From the NCBI GenBank assembly GCA_013400115.1, contig VXBP01004470.1, forward strand, positions 620,001 through 684,000: 64,000 bases of DNA. Direction: 5' to 3'. The notes under the pieces were generated by a model. That model made no database searches, was not told the DNA's origin, and saw nothing but the letters and a program-made list of their open reading frames with translations. Shown here piece by piece: positions 36,947 through 47,402 of this stretch (positions are counted from its first letter, which is position 1; each line of letters opens with the position of its first letter). A program made the position numbers and the translations under genes. This DNA comes from Rhinopomastus cyanomelas (Eukaryota; Chordata; Aves; Bucerotiformes; Rhinopomastidae).

Positions 36947-38640
36947 CATGGGTAAATTACAGAAAAACGTGAAAAGAAGATGAAGTGCCATGAAGAATAT
37001 TTTTTTCATGTAGAGGCTTGGAGCTGGGAAGAGACTGACCCTCAGCTAAGAACAACATAACTGAGCACTACTAAAGTTGGTTTTTTTTCCCCTAAAAAAG
37101 TAAAAAACCTTAGACATAGAGACCGATATCTCTCTGACCCATTACTAGGTTTTATCAGACTGATGCTGTTGTACTCCGCTCACTATTGCACAGTGAAAGA
37201 GATGAAACAGCATCCCACAAGTGTAAAAGTTACTGCAAAGCACAGAGACCAAGAATAAAAATGACTGTGTTACCATAAATTAAATACAAATACTTCTGGG
37301 TAGACATGAAACAAATGTTAATGAGTTTAAAGCACACAAAGACACATACACACACACATGCATATATATGCATGAAAAAAATTATATATCTGTATATGGC
37401 CTTCCTGAAACCTATCAGCTTGGCTTAGACACTTCATGGAACTATCCTCAAGTGATGCAGAGAATTATTTTCTAATTAAAATGAAAAATTCATTGATGTG
37501 TAATGAAATTAAACACTGAAGTTTGAATGTGTTCATTAAACTTGAATCGAAAATAGATGAGACTTTAGGGTCAAGGTCCTTCAACAGCTAACTTTAACCT
37601 AAAGTCCAATCTGATATAGATGAAATTAGTAGTTTAGTAATTTAATGGAACCTCACGTAGTCTGAAAAGGTTAATCAATTCTTCTTATTGGACTAAATTC
37701 ACATGAATAGAATGTCAGGTTTGGAAAAAGTTATGAAATCAAAGACTTACAGCATTTTGACAGTTAGGATATCTGTTTTTAGAAGCAGGAAAAGGAAGTC
37801 TTTGCATAAAGAAAATATTATTTCTTTTCTAAAGAATGTTTTAATCATCAGCAGAAACTATTGCAATTTATACAGGCTAGATGGAAACTCACCAGAGCTT
37901 TCTCGAAATGGCTTAATAATAGTGAAATTTCAGGCTTCAGCTTTTGAGTAATTCTCTGAAGTGTGGATAGAGGATGTTGCAGATAATTACAGGTAATCAG
38001 GTAAGCTAGTGTAAATCAGCACTGGTTAGTAGCCTTATGTATTGGGAAAATAAATGCATTTTTGTGGAGTCACAGTTTTAGGAGCCATTCCATTTAACTA
38101 TGTTGTAGTAAAGAAGAATCAAAGATTGAGTGATGAAAAGTCATCTATGCAAAATGTTGTAGAGACGTGTTATCATAATTAAGAGCAACTGCAACTGGTA
38201 GCATAAAATTGAAAGCTGATCTATTTGGATAGCTGAGCTAACCCTCTTGCTGAAGAAGGAGGCAAGCTGAAACCAACATTGAGCAAAAAGTCTTGTATTT
38301 GGCTAACTCCAGACTGTTACACTCAATCAGCATAATCAACCTTTCAAGGCAACCAAAGGGATGTGGGAAGAGGGATTCCTTTTAAGAAATTTTCTCTAGC
38401 TTGCTTCATTCCTAGCCTGTGGGTAAGTAGGGCAGATTTTCAGTGCATTACCATTTACATGGAAATATCCTCTAGGAAAGCAATCCTTTAGAAGCCTACA
38501 GGAGGAATAAAGATCCCCATTTCTTTACTTATTTACCCCACTGCCTCTGCAAACATTCTTTCAGTATTTTACAAATGTCATTTTCAATATTGTCCTATGA
38601 AAAAGGCATTAAAATGAAGAAAGAGTTGTACCTTGTGGCT
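36947..38640. other. AT-rich non-coding DNA with a CA/TA simple repeat
   Basis: A CA-to-TA-rich tract lies at 37332-37395. Otherwise nothing was recognised. Confidence 0.5.
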
Positions 38641-39230
38641 GTGCACAGCTGGTGGCATTCACATGCAGCCTAAGGTTGTGGGAGGGACTCTGCCGGCACA
38701 CGTTAATCTCAGGATGTGAAAACTGTGGCACCATTTGTACAAGTTCTCTCTGTCCAAGAAATGAAGACCGAAGTCCCCCTTCAGCACTCCTTGCTCTGGG
38801 TTAAGGAAAGGAGGGACTGTAGACTGCTTACACCACATGGAGGCTTGTTCCAAGTGTTTCCTCAGAGGCTGCTCAAAAAGAGAACATTCCTTTCCGTGAT
38901 GCAGAGGTCTAACTCCTGCTTATAGCTGTGGTTGCAGCTGAGAGCAGATGGCTGTCAGAATAAACTGGTACCATGGCACAGGGCTTACGTGATCCCTGCG
39001 GCGGCTACAGCACAGTTGTGACCTAAAGCTGTTTTCCTTTCGAACAGCTCTGTGCTGTTCTAACAGCTGTGTGAAGGGCTGAGAAGTCAAGCATGGATGA
39101 ATCTCACAGCCGGGTGAATGGACCAAGGTGCTGGCCAGCCACCTCCTACCACAGGCAAGGCCAAGACTGGGTTGGCATCTCTGCTGGCCACCAAGAACCT
39201 GTTGCTCTGCTGCTGGCTGCAACCCAGTAA
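38641..39230. other. GC-richer non-coding DNA, possibly repeat-derived
   Basis: Composition rises toward the LTR-like unit that follows. An AATAAA occurs at about 38957. Overlapping frames on both strands carry no recognisable domain. It may be part of the same retroviral insertion or of unrelated GC-rich DNA. Confidence 0.35.
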
Positions 39231-39508
39231 GTGCTGAGTGGTGGGGACACAGGCTGGGCCAGACTTTGACGTGAGGGATAGGCCCCTCTGCTGTCAGAGG
39301 GTCACCCAGGAGGAAAGGTCAGGCTCTGGAGAGGCCTTAATAGCCCTGAGTGGGCCCCACCTGGGCCATCCAGGAGCTCTCAGGAGAAGCTCTGGAGGGG
39401 CCTTAATAGACAGAAGTGGTTGCACCTGGACCCTGAGAGGCTGCAACTGGGCCCTGAGGGATTGACCCCACCTGGGCCTGGAGTGGCTGCGCCCGGTGCC
39501 CCTCCCAG

Positions 39509-39516
39509 TATAAAAG
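39509..39516 (+). promoter_or_regulatory. TATA box of the LTR-like unit
   Basis: A perfect TATAAAAG sits downstream of GC-rich repeated sequence. A start site would be expected near 39540. It is the strongest core promoter motif in a GC-rich context in this window. Confidence 0.55.
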
Positions 39517-39857
39517 CAGGGCCCAGTTGCAGAGAGAGGTGTGAGTTGGTGTGTCGGCCACATGTCCTCTGCTCCTGTTGTTGGAAGGACCCCCCCCAAG
39601 TGCTTCTTTCGCAGTTGGAGCCTCCAGCCGCAGCAGGACTAGGGTGAGTAGCTGGGTTCTGCATGTCTCAAGTCTTGTGTTTTTGCCTTGGTTGGTCTCT
39701 CTGTGGCTGTTGTGCGTCTCGGACTGCGGCTGGTTTCCCTGTTGATGAATTTTTTGGGCCAGGTTGCTTTCTGTTGAGTCTGTGGTGAGCAGGTCTGTTC
39801 CATTTGCTTCCTCCTTTGCTGGTTGTGCTGTTTCGTTGTTGGGCTGTAGAGACAGAT

Positions 39858-39863
39858 AATAAA
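39858..39863 (+). terminator. Polyadenylation signal of the LTR-like unit
   Basis: AATAAA is followed by a T/G-rich stretch (CTCTGTGTTTTCTGCTGGTG), the usual downstream element. It lies about 350 bp after the TATA box and 33 bp before the proposed LTR end. Confidence 0.5.
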
Positions 39864-39897
39864 AGCTCTGTGTTTTCTGCTGGTGGCTGCATCTCAA

Positions 39898-39912
39898 TGG
39901 TTCAGGTATGGA
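39898..39912 (+). other. Degenerate primer-binding-like site
   Basis: TGGTTCAGGTATGG matches a tRNA-Leu-type PBS (TGGTGTCAGGAGTGG) except for one missing base and two substitutions, and sits one base after the proposed LTR end. The comparison is from memory, so this is suggestive only. Confidence 0.35.
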
Positions 39913-39975
39913 GCTGGTAAGGCAGAGTCTCGAGCCTTCCACAAGCACTGTTCTGGAGCTTAAAGAGAAGCAGTT

Positions 39976-40357
39976 TGAGGTGCTTTAGCTTGGAGAGGAG
40001 GAGACCGAGGGGTGACCTCACTGATGTCTGTGAATATGTGAAGGGTGGGTGTCAGGAGGATGGAGCCAGGCTCCTATCAGTGTCGTCTTGTGATGGGACA
40101 AGGGGCAATGGGTGTGAGCTGGAACATGGCAGGGTTCAATATGAGTATCAGAAGGAGCTTCTTCATGGTGGGGGTGGCAGAGCACTTGAGCTGGCTGCCC
40201 AGGGGGGTTGTGGAGTCTCCTTCTCTGGAGACATTTAAGACCCACATAGACGTGTTCCTGTGTGACTAGGTGATCTAGGTGATCCTGCTCTGGTAGGGGG
40301 ATTGGACTGGATGATCTTTCCAGGTCCCTTCCAATCCCTAATGTTCTGTGATTTTGA
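39976..40357 (+). mobile_element. CR1 LINE 3' end, broken frame
   Basis: CR1 enters at the LSLEK-type codons (TTTAGCTTGGAGAGGAGGAG) and runs to the tail GGGATTGGACTGGATGATCT followed by AATGTTCTGTGATTTT. Two partial frames (39975-40238 and 40045-40269) show a frameshift near 40130-40150. It has a duplicated stop-region motif (GACTAGGTGATCTAGGTGAT). It lies directly downstream of the LTR-like unit in the same orientation. Confidence 0.9.
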
Positions 40358-41000
40358 ACTCTTATGCAGGAGACTCAAAGTCCAAATTATGAAGTAACTT
40401 TCCAACTAATAGGCATGGAGTCACATAATAATAGTATATATTTTTGCAACAGCGTGTGTTCTTTGACATAGATTTATAAGTATTTATTTTTGCAATTACC
40501 CTGTAGTACAAGTACAGTAGTATATTTTGTGGGCTTAAAATCAGTGCCATTTGCTTTGTCCTTTATACGTTTGCAACACATGGGCTGTATGTCAGCAAAG
40601 CCCATGTTATCGAAACACCTAAACTCTTCAAATACTTTTATGTAGTTAACTAAAGAGAAACGTTTTCTCTGTGTCCAATACAATCACCTCTTACTGTCTT
40701 ACCAAACCTTTTTTCGGTGTGCTACTCTTCTCATACTTTCAATTATTTATTCTTTCATAATTATAACAACTTCCTATGGTCTATTACATTCACAGCTGAA
40801 GGTGAAAAGGTTAGGACAAATTTTCTATAATGGAACTCTGGGCTAAACTGTTTGACAGAAGACAGTGACTATCTCCTTGAACTCTGATTTCTCCTGTGTC
40901 TAGATATGTGTTGCAAGCAACCAGATTTTTACCACTTTTATAGTTATACATACTTGTTTATACATGTTTATTTATACATATTTTTACATCATTATTTCAA
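40358..41000. other. AT-rich non-coding DNA
   Basis: No gene or repeat was recognised. Confidence 0.5.
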
Positions 41001-41090
41001 TCATAGAAATATTAGGGATTGGAAGGGACCTTGAAAGGTCATCTAGTCCAATCCCCCCATCACAGCAGGATCAACTGGATCAAGTTTGTG
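41001..41090 (-). repeat. CR1 3' tail, younger type
   Basis: TCATAGAAATATTAGGGATT followed by GGAAGGGACC, TCATCTAGTCCAATCCCCCC and ATCACAGCAGGATC is the reverse complement of the younger-type CR1 3' end. It abuts older CR1 sequence on its right in the same orientation. Confidence 0.85.
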
Positions 41091-41106
41091 TGTTTCTCAT
41101 TAAATG

Positions 41107-41965
41107 ATCCCTTGTCCTGTCACTAGAGTCCCTAGTAAAGAGTCCTCCTCCAGTTTTCCTGTAAACCTCATTAAGCTTTTTAACGTGCACAAATGCCAAA
41201 ATTTCATGTAGAAACATGCCTCATCATCTACACAATAGGAGAACTACAGCCAGCCTTGATTTATACTGTGCAAAATGTCTCTCATTCTCATTCCTGTGCA
41301 TTCCAATTTCAGCTAAAGCATCCATTTTTAAAGAGTTGTATACAGAAATGGTGCAGATTTATTGCTTCATATACCTGGAAAGAACTTACTTTGTGTTTTC
41401 TGTATGTTCCCCCAGAGTCTTCTCCAGACTGAATGACCCCAAATGTCTTAGCCTATCAGAGGTGCGTCCTTCTGGTCCTCCTCTGAAATCACTCCAACAG
41501 TTCTGTGTCCTCCTTATTTTGAGGACTCCAAAACTGGATGCAGTACTCCAAGTGAGGTCCCACAAGAGCAGAGTAGGGCAGGAGAACCATTTCCCTTCAC
41601 CTGCTATTGACATTTCTTTGATACAACCAAGGGTACATTTGTACTTCTGGACTGCACTCACACACTACTGGCTCATACTGAGCTTCTCATTTACCCAGAC
41701 TTCTCCTCAGGGCTGCTCTTAAGCCATTCACCACCTAGAATGTATCTGTTGCTTGGGATTGCCCCAATTCAGGTATTGAACACTGCACCTGGACTTGTTA
41801 GACCTCCTGGGCCCAATCCCCAAGCCTGTCAATGTCCCTTTGGATGGCATCCCTTCTGTCCAGTGTGTTAAGCACACCACACAGCTGGTGTCATTGGCAA
41901 ACTTAAGTGGCAAATTCAATGCCACTGTCCATGTTGCCAACAAAGATCCAAGCCCCAAAATGAGG
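41107..41965 (-). mobile_element. CR1 LINE, old copy, RT thumb to catalytic region, interrupted
   Basis: Two blocks belong to an old CR1 on the minus strand. Block one (41107-41178) has CCCTTGTCCTGTCACTAGAG and TAAAGAGTCCTCCTCCAG, the antisense of the region coding for 'SGSDRTRG'. Block two (41405-41965) has the antisense of 'LEYC.QFW' (TGGATGCAGTACTCCAAGTG, about 41536), CTTCTCCTCAGGGCTGCTCT (about 41701), TGGATGGCATCCCTTCTGTC (about 41840), and the FADD box reading F-A-N-D (TCATTGGCAAACTT, about 41891). The 220 bp between the blocks (about 41180-41404) does not match CR1 and is either highly diverged or inserted. The old age contrasts with the fresher tail at 41001-41090, so two elements are probably juxtaposed. 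Confidence 0.88.
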
Positions 41966-44566
41966 TTTGACATAAGTTTGCCTCCTGTGGTTCAGATGTC
42001 ACCACACCTTCAAAACAAAATTTGCACAATAAAACAGCAATAGTAATACAATTCATCTTATTTTGCCACCAATATCCTAAATGTTATTTCATTATATAAT
42101 ATAAGATCCTTTTGCAAACAAAGTGCAGATAAACACGCAAAGGCACTTCAACCTACATTAACAAGGTGTAAGTTGCCCCCACAACTTAATGCAGGGTAGA
42201 AGAAATACCTGCTTTCATTTCTGAAATGACCTGATTGTAGATCCAAACCAGTACACTGAACAAATGTAACTGCAGAAAAGATGCAGAAAGCTCATAGAAC
42301 AGTTTCATTTGTAAAGAACCTTTAAAGATGTCTCTTTTTTTCATTGAGGTTGCGTGTTATCAGAAGGACAAAAGATATATTCCTAGTATTCCTGATAAAA
42401 ATGTTGTAACACTTGAGACTGAATTTAAAAAAATTGAAAACTCATTGAGGAAAAGTTACTAAAAACTTAATTACACAGAATAGTATTTCAAAAACATTTG
42501 AATGACTTGAGTTGAAATAGTGAAAGATCAGCCTAAACTAGACATCCCAAATTGCAAATAATTCCAAATTTAATAACTTCTTTTGATGAACAGTATAGTC
42601 AGCTCTCAAGGACAGTTATTGAGACTGTGTGTTGAAAGTCTTTAATGAAACATGACAAAATATGTAATGAAAAATGTACATGTTGAAGAATAACATTCAA
42701 CAAAGCTCATCTTGCCCCATCTGAACAAAATAACTTTCAATTTAATGTAAATAACTGTCAGTCAGAGGCCACAGATCCTGAACATGTTTCCTGGAATACC
42801 CCAACATCCCAAGACAAATGAAATTTTCATTACATGAAGGCATCATCAATAGATGTGAGATGAATAAGATAAAATAAATTTCTTCTTATAGGGTATCAGT
42901 GTCTTCTCAGAACAGCAGGGTGATATTCAGCCACACACTGCCCACAAAGGGCTACAAATGTCTCCACAGAGGGAAGCTGATTTTAAGATTTTTTTCTTAT
43001 TTCTGTTCTGAGAAGTCGTGCTGTACAGAAATGCTAATCAGTAGGCTGGGGAGAGAGATGACCTAACTGATGCCTTAAGCATTTATAGATTTATTATATA
43101 CAGTTTTGATGGGGGGGGATCATCCTGACCCAAACACTAATCTCAGAGTTGATGCTTTGGTCTTCACTCCTGTTTCAAACCAGACATCACTCTACAAGCC
43201 TGGTGGCGATGCAGAGCTGTGGTTTCTTTCCAGAGCCAACACCACCTCAAATCAGCTGTAGGCCTGAACAGTGTAAGCAAGTGTACTGTTTTGTCTAAGT
43301 TAGTAGCTAGATGAATTTTTCCATGATCACTTTGTTAGAAGTAGCATCTGAAACACTCAGCATGAGCTTTTTATATAAACACTTGATTTTTTTTTTTATG
43401 GAAGTAACAGCTGGAGAACAGAATCTTTCTTTCCACTCTGACTTATTTTACACAATTCAATATATCCTTCTGTTTTTTTCATTATGTGCTTCTATAGCTG
43501 TCTCATTTTCTTCTTCTCAACAGCAATACCAGTGGTGTTCTAATTGCAAATATGAAATATTGCTTTCACTATATAAAAAGACTCTTTTATTCCCAGTAGA
43601 TGTTTGACATACTGTAGTTCATGTCATTCTTTTAATATCATTAATATCTTACTTCCTTTTGAGAATATCTGCAACATTTCTATGCTTGGATTGTATCCTG
43701 ATAATAAAACAAAGGATAACTTCTGCCTTAAGTTTTTGACTAGAAATATAAGACATAATTGTAGTCCCAAGGAGATTACAGGATCAGTGCAGAAAAAAAA
43801 TGGTAACAAGAGGGCATTGAAAAATTCTATGTTCAGATTAACATGAGGAGGTTTTAACTAGCAGAATATAGGCAAAATTTGCCAGGAGATATCAGCACAT
43901 ATCAGAATACCTGTATGTGAATACAGATGAAATGAGGCCACATTGGAATAACAACTTCTCTGTTACAAGATGCTCTGCTCGTTAGTGTTTAAATTCTTTC
44001 TTAATAGAAACAGTGTCTAGCTGTAGTGATTATGAATAAAGCTTGAAAATATGAAGTAATCACACATTACAATAAAGAATAATCCAAGAAAAAACAGGCA
44101 GGCCAAGAGGGAAGAAGAAAAGTAAATAATTTCTTACTCTGAGCAAACAATTTTCATTCTCATTTCTTCTTCTGCCTTTGTGACAATTACTGATGTGATT
44201 GTAGGGAGGAATAAGTAGTCCCACCAAGACTATCAGTCTAGCTCAACCCTGCTTAGGAGCCTGATGTTACTGATGTTGTGCTTTCAGTGCACAACAAATA
44301 TGAGTTATTTGGCTGTGGAGTTTGTGCACCTGTAGCACTGACCTAGTGGGCCTGCAGTTCAGCAAGGCTGTGTATCTCTTAGGGTCTGCTGCACCCTGCC
44401 TCCCGTGAAGGAGCTTATACTATCTGTCTGGCCTGGTGGAAGTTATGTCCATAAAAGATTATATGACTTACATCAAAGGATCATCAGAATTTCCTGTTCA
44501 GCTGAAGAAACAGCTGTTCCTCCTTTGACATGACCAGAAATTGTGAGACACAAATCACACATTTAA
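41966..44566. other. AT-rich non-coding DNA
   Basis: No gene was recognised. A short block at 44225-44258 has weak similarity to antisense 5S rRNA (CTCAACCCTGCTTAG) but is not supported further. A plus frame of 98 codons at 43311-43607 lacks domains. Confidence 0.45.
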
Positions 44567-44668
44567 CGAGCACTGTGTCCAGCTCTGGAGCTGTCAACAC
44601 TACATGTAAGGAAAAGCTTTTACAATGAGGGTGCTGGAATACTGGAGCATTTTGCCCAGGGAAGTCAT
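44567..44668 (+). repeat. CR1 fragment with internal deletion
   Basis: CGAGCACTGTGTCCAGCTCT and GGAGCTGTCAACAC match the 'LEHCVQLWS.QH' codons. They are followed at once by GTAAGGAAAAGCTTTTACAA, TGAGGGTGCTGG and ATTTTGCCCAGGGAAGTC, which lie about 300 bp further downstream in CR1. It is an old deleted copy. Confidence 0.65.
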
Positions 44669-45874
44669 AGGATCAGGCAAATACCCCTCCTGATTAACTT
44701 TGGGTCTGATTCAATTAAAGGTTTAGGGTATGCTCCAGACCATCTTATCACAATATCTTCCTTCCTGGAAGTTTATCTAAGTTTCTAACTTTCAGGACAT
44801 GCATTTTGTGACACAGTTTGTATGGAAAGATACACGTCAAGATATGCACTTGCTTGATGTCTGCTACAATGCTGAAGTGCATGCATGCAGAGTAACCTGA
44901 ACTGACTGAACACTTTGGGAGCACATTTGGCACTCATTCAGAAAAAAAAATGTGTAGCTCAGTTCTTGCTATTATGCTTCTGAGATAAAAAATATTCCTA
45001 AAGAAGCTAAGCTAAGAACCTTTCTTCCATGGTTCTGGGTTTTGTTTTTTCAAATGTTCTGATTAGCCTTCTGTATCTGTTGTCTTTTGCTATTTTCCCT
45101 CACTGAAGTAACGTGTTATTCTTGCATGGTTGTTTAAATTATTCAGCTTTTACCTATTTCTAGAATATTTTTGTCTTGCCTTTGATGTCATTCCCTTAAC
45201 CTTTCTGTTTTCTAAGATGTAACCTCAATGTTTTCTAAAAATTTTGACTCAGGCTTCCTGCTCCAGGGACATATAATTTTTTCTGAAGGCATGCTCTGGC
45301 ATCAACTTGTGTTCATTACTGTGTCTCACCAGTGTCATGGATTTGGAGTAGAAATGACTGGTTTTTATTATAGGATTCTGTAACATAGTCTATGGTTCTA
45401 AATTCTGTAATCTCAAAAAATATCCTTTCTGATATACACGCTTTTCTTTGATCTCTGAAAGAGCCTTTGCAGTAATAACAGACCCTTCCCATCAAGGTTG
45501 TCAATGAAAAAATTGCTTTAGGGTGCTGGCTTGTTGAGCTCTTCTGTTTTATAAGAAAATTTAAAACTAATTTCTGTATTAATATAACCATAATAGTAAG
45601 GATATAATATAACCATAATAACCAGTAAGGATTTATATATGTGTATATATATTTGCTCAAATGCTTCAAAATTGATGAACTCGGTGACATAAAACTTAAG
45701 AGACCTTCAATACTAAGTGTATAGCTGGCTAGTCCAGTTGTGCCTTTGCTTTATGAACTCACAAATTGAGAAAAGAGGAGCCAGATTATTGTTCTATACT
45801 ACTACATTGTTGATCAGCCATGCAGTAGAAAAGAATAGCTCAGTTTTGTCTATCTGTCAGAATTGGTTTTGTGG
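44669..45874. other. AT-rich non-coding DNA
   Basis: No gene was recognised. A local duplication of AATATAACCATAATA lies at 45581-45595 and 45606-45620, followed by a TATATGTG tract. Confidence 0.5.
45581..45632 (+). repeat. Short tandem duplication (about 25 bp unit)
   Basis: AATATAACCATAATA plus a GTAAGGAT end appears twice, with an extra ACCA in the second unit. Confidence 0.7.
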
Positions 45875-46053
45875 TATCACAATAATGATAAGGTTGGAAA
45901 AGACCTTAAAGATCATCCAGTCCAACCTAAATCCAAATAAACCCAGTAATCCTAACATCTAACATCTAGATCATGCCACTCAGCACCTCATCCAGCCTAA
46001 CCTTGAACACCTCCAGGGACCGTGACTCAACCACCTCCTTGGGCAGCCCATTC
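45875..46053 (-). repeat. CR1 3' end, old type
   Basis: TATCACAATAATGATAAGGT followed by TGGAAAAGACCTTAAAGATC, ATCCAGTCCAACC, CACCTCCAGGGAC and ACCACCTCCTTGGGCAGCCC is the antisense of a CR1 3' UTR. Its segment 45968-45991 is repeated as a perfect inverted copy just beyond the element. Confidence 0.85.
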
Positions 46054-46085
46054 TCAACCAAATGAGGTGCTGAGTGGCATGATCT
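45968..46085. repeat. Perfect 24-bp inverted repeat with 70-bp loop at a CR1 edge
   Basis: The left arm 45968-45991 (contains CATGCCACTCAGCACC) and the right arm 46062-46085 are exact reverse complements over all 24 bases. Flanking bases do not pair. The left arm is ordinary CR1 sequence. The right arm lies where CR1 should continue, so it looks like a snap-back copy. Confidence 0.9.
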
Positions 46086-46292
46086 CTCTTACTCAAAGCT
46101 GATTTTGACATGTGAATGTTTTACAGAAAGACCCCCATGTTATTCTTCAAACAATTACTACTCCATACAAGAATTTAATAAGTATGGACATTTAAGTTCA
46201 CCCAACTTTCTTAAATTTTGTTTGTACACATAATCTTATTATCTTATTGTTATGCCAAAAGATATTAAGAGAACATAGCTGATTCCTTTTAG

Positions 46293-46355
46293 ACAGATTG
46301 AACTAGATGATCTTTTGATATCCCTTCCAACCACTAACTTTGTGATTCTGTGATT
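46293..46355 (+). repeat. CR1 3' tail-only fragment
   Basis: ATTGAACTAGATGATCTTTT followed by ATATCCCTTCCAACCAC and TTTGTGATTCTGTGATT is the CR1 3' end on plus. Confidence 0.8.
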
Positions 46356-47305
46356 AATTTCTTCCTTTTCTGGGCTCTTGGTTTTTTAGGAGTTACATTT
46401 CTATGTTTAATTTTTTAAATGCAAGAAATAAAAGAAATCAAAAGGAGAATTACCCTCTATTTTATTTAAATATGTGTCTAGATACACTAAAAAGAGGATG
46501 AGTTATTTCACTGCATTAGTTGTCCAACTTGATGAAGCAGCAAACATAGGCCCTATTTGTCTGCACTGTGAAGTGAAACGTTTTCCTTGTGTTTAAGGAG
46601 CAAGTCTACCATAGATTTCCCTTGTGGTGATGATCCTTTTTCAATGAAAGCTGAGCAATCTGTATTTGTTGACTGTGGCATTCACCTACTTAAGCTTCTT
46701 TGGAATATAGAATAAACTATAATCAAGATAAAGTACCAGTTAATTTATCTAGGAGATAGCCATCAATAAAGCAGTTTCTTTGTAATCTTTGCCTGCTACA
46801 TTGACCTTTGTGGAGGATACAATTAATCCTGTAACATAACCAAGAGTAACAGCTGATATCATGGAAAGAGTCTTGTGTTTAAAACCCACTGCCTTTCCTT
46901 AAAGTGTATATGGTATTGTAAGGATGTGCATGCCTCTAAGTTAACGATGGTTTCTTAAAGTTCCACTCACTTTGGGGAGAAAGGTGTCCGTGTTGCAAAG
47001 TGAATTGCCCAGTATATCAGCTCACAATAGGTGTAATGAAAATTTGTATAAATTTTAAAGACAGTGTAGCTGAAATAGTACTCTCTTCTGCATGAGGAAT
47101 TTGAATCTGTGTTTCATGAACCAGTGCTGTTAAGAACATTTGGTGATTCTGAGTGCTTCAGCTTCTGAGTGCTTAATGTCAGTTGGCTGTATGTTCAGAA
47201 GATGGAGGCTCCCTCTTTTCTAAAACTCAAACCTCTGGGAATTAAAAGTATTAGGTGTGTGCAGTATCATCTTCCATGCTTAGCTCTTTAAAGGTAAGAA
47301 AGTAG
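46356..47305. other. AT-rich non-coding DNA
   Basis: No gene or repeat was recognised. Confidence 0.5.
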
Positions 47306-47402
47306 TTCACAGTATTACCAAGGTCGGAAGAGACCTCATAGATCATCAAGTCCAACCTGTTACCACAGAGCTCAAGGCTAGACCATGGCACCAAGTTCCA
47401 AG
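47306..47402 (-). repeat. CR1 3' tail, 'TTACCAAGG' subfamily
   Basis: TTCACAGTATTACCAAGGTC followed by GGAAGAGACCTCATAGATCA, TCAAGTCCAACC and CTAGACCATGGCACCAAG matches a recognised avian CR1 3' end read in reverse. It is related to the 35-bp remnant at 14353. Confidence 0.82.

Larger units (their letters stand above)
39231..39896 (+). mobile_element. Probable endogenous retrovirus LTR with TATA box, polyA signal and U3 repeats
   Basis: The unit is GC-rich and has the layout of an LTR. A TG start (TGCTGAGTGGTGGGG) lies near 39231. Two imperfect direct repeats in the U3-like part contain CTCTGGAG(A/G)GGCCTTAATAG (about 39319 and 39390, roughly 70 bp apart). There is a TATAAAAG box at 39509-39516 and an AATAAA at 39858-39863, and it ends in ATCTCA at 39896. 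Immediately after comes TGGTTCAGGTATGG (from 39898), which resembles a degenerate tRNA-Leu primer-binding site with one base missing. The CR1 at 39976 begins about 80 bp later and no internal retroviral genes are seen. Alternatively this is a lineage-specific promoter with a first exon, since GGGTGAGTAG at about 39649 could be a splice donor. The 181-codon antisense frame 39403-39948 is probably a composition artefact. Confidence 0.5.

Noticed and set aside
37332..37395. CA/TA tract as a possible Z-DNA regulatory element
   Set aside because: An ordinary degenerate microsatellite with no supporting context.
44225..44258. CTCAACCCTGCTTAG block resembling antisense 5S rRNA, possibly a second 5S-derived copy
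   Set aside because: Only about 15 bases align well, gaps are needed elsewhere and no CR1 tail adjoins. Too weak to call.
45316..45690. Minus-strand open frame of 124 codons
   Set aside because: Overlaps an AT-rich tandem duplication. No domain or conservation evidence.
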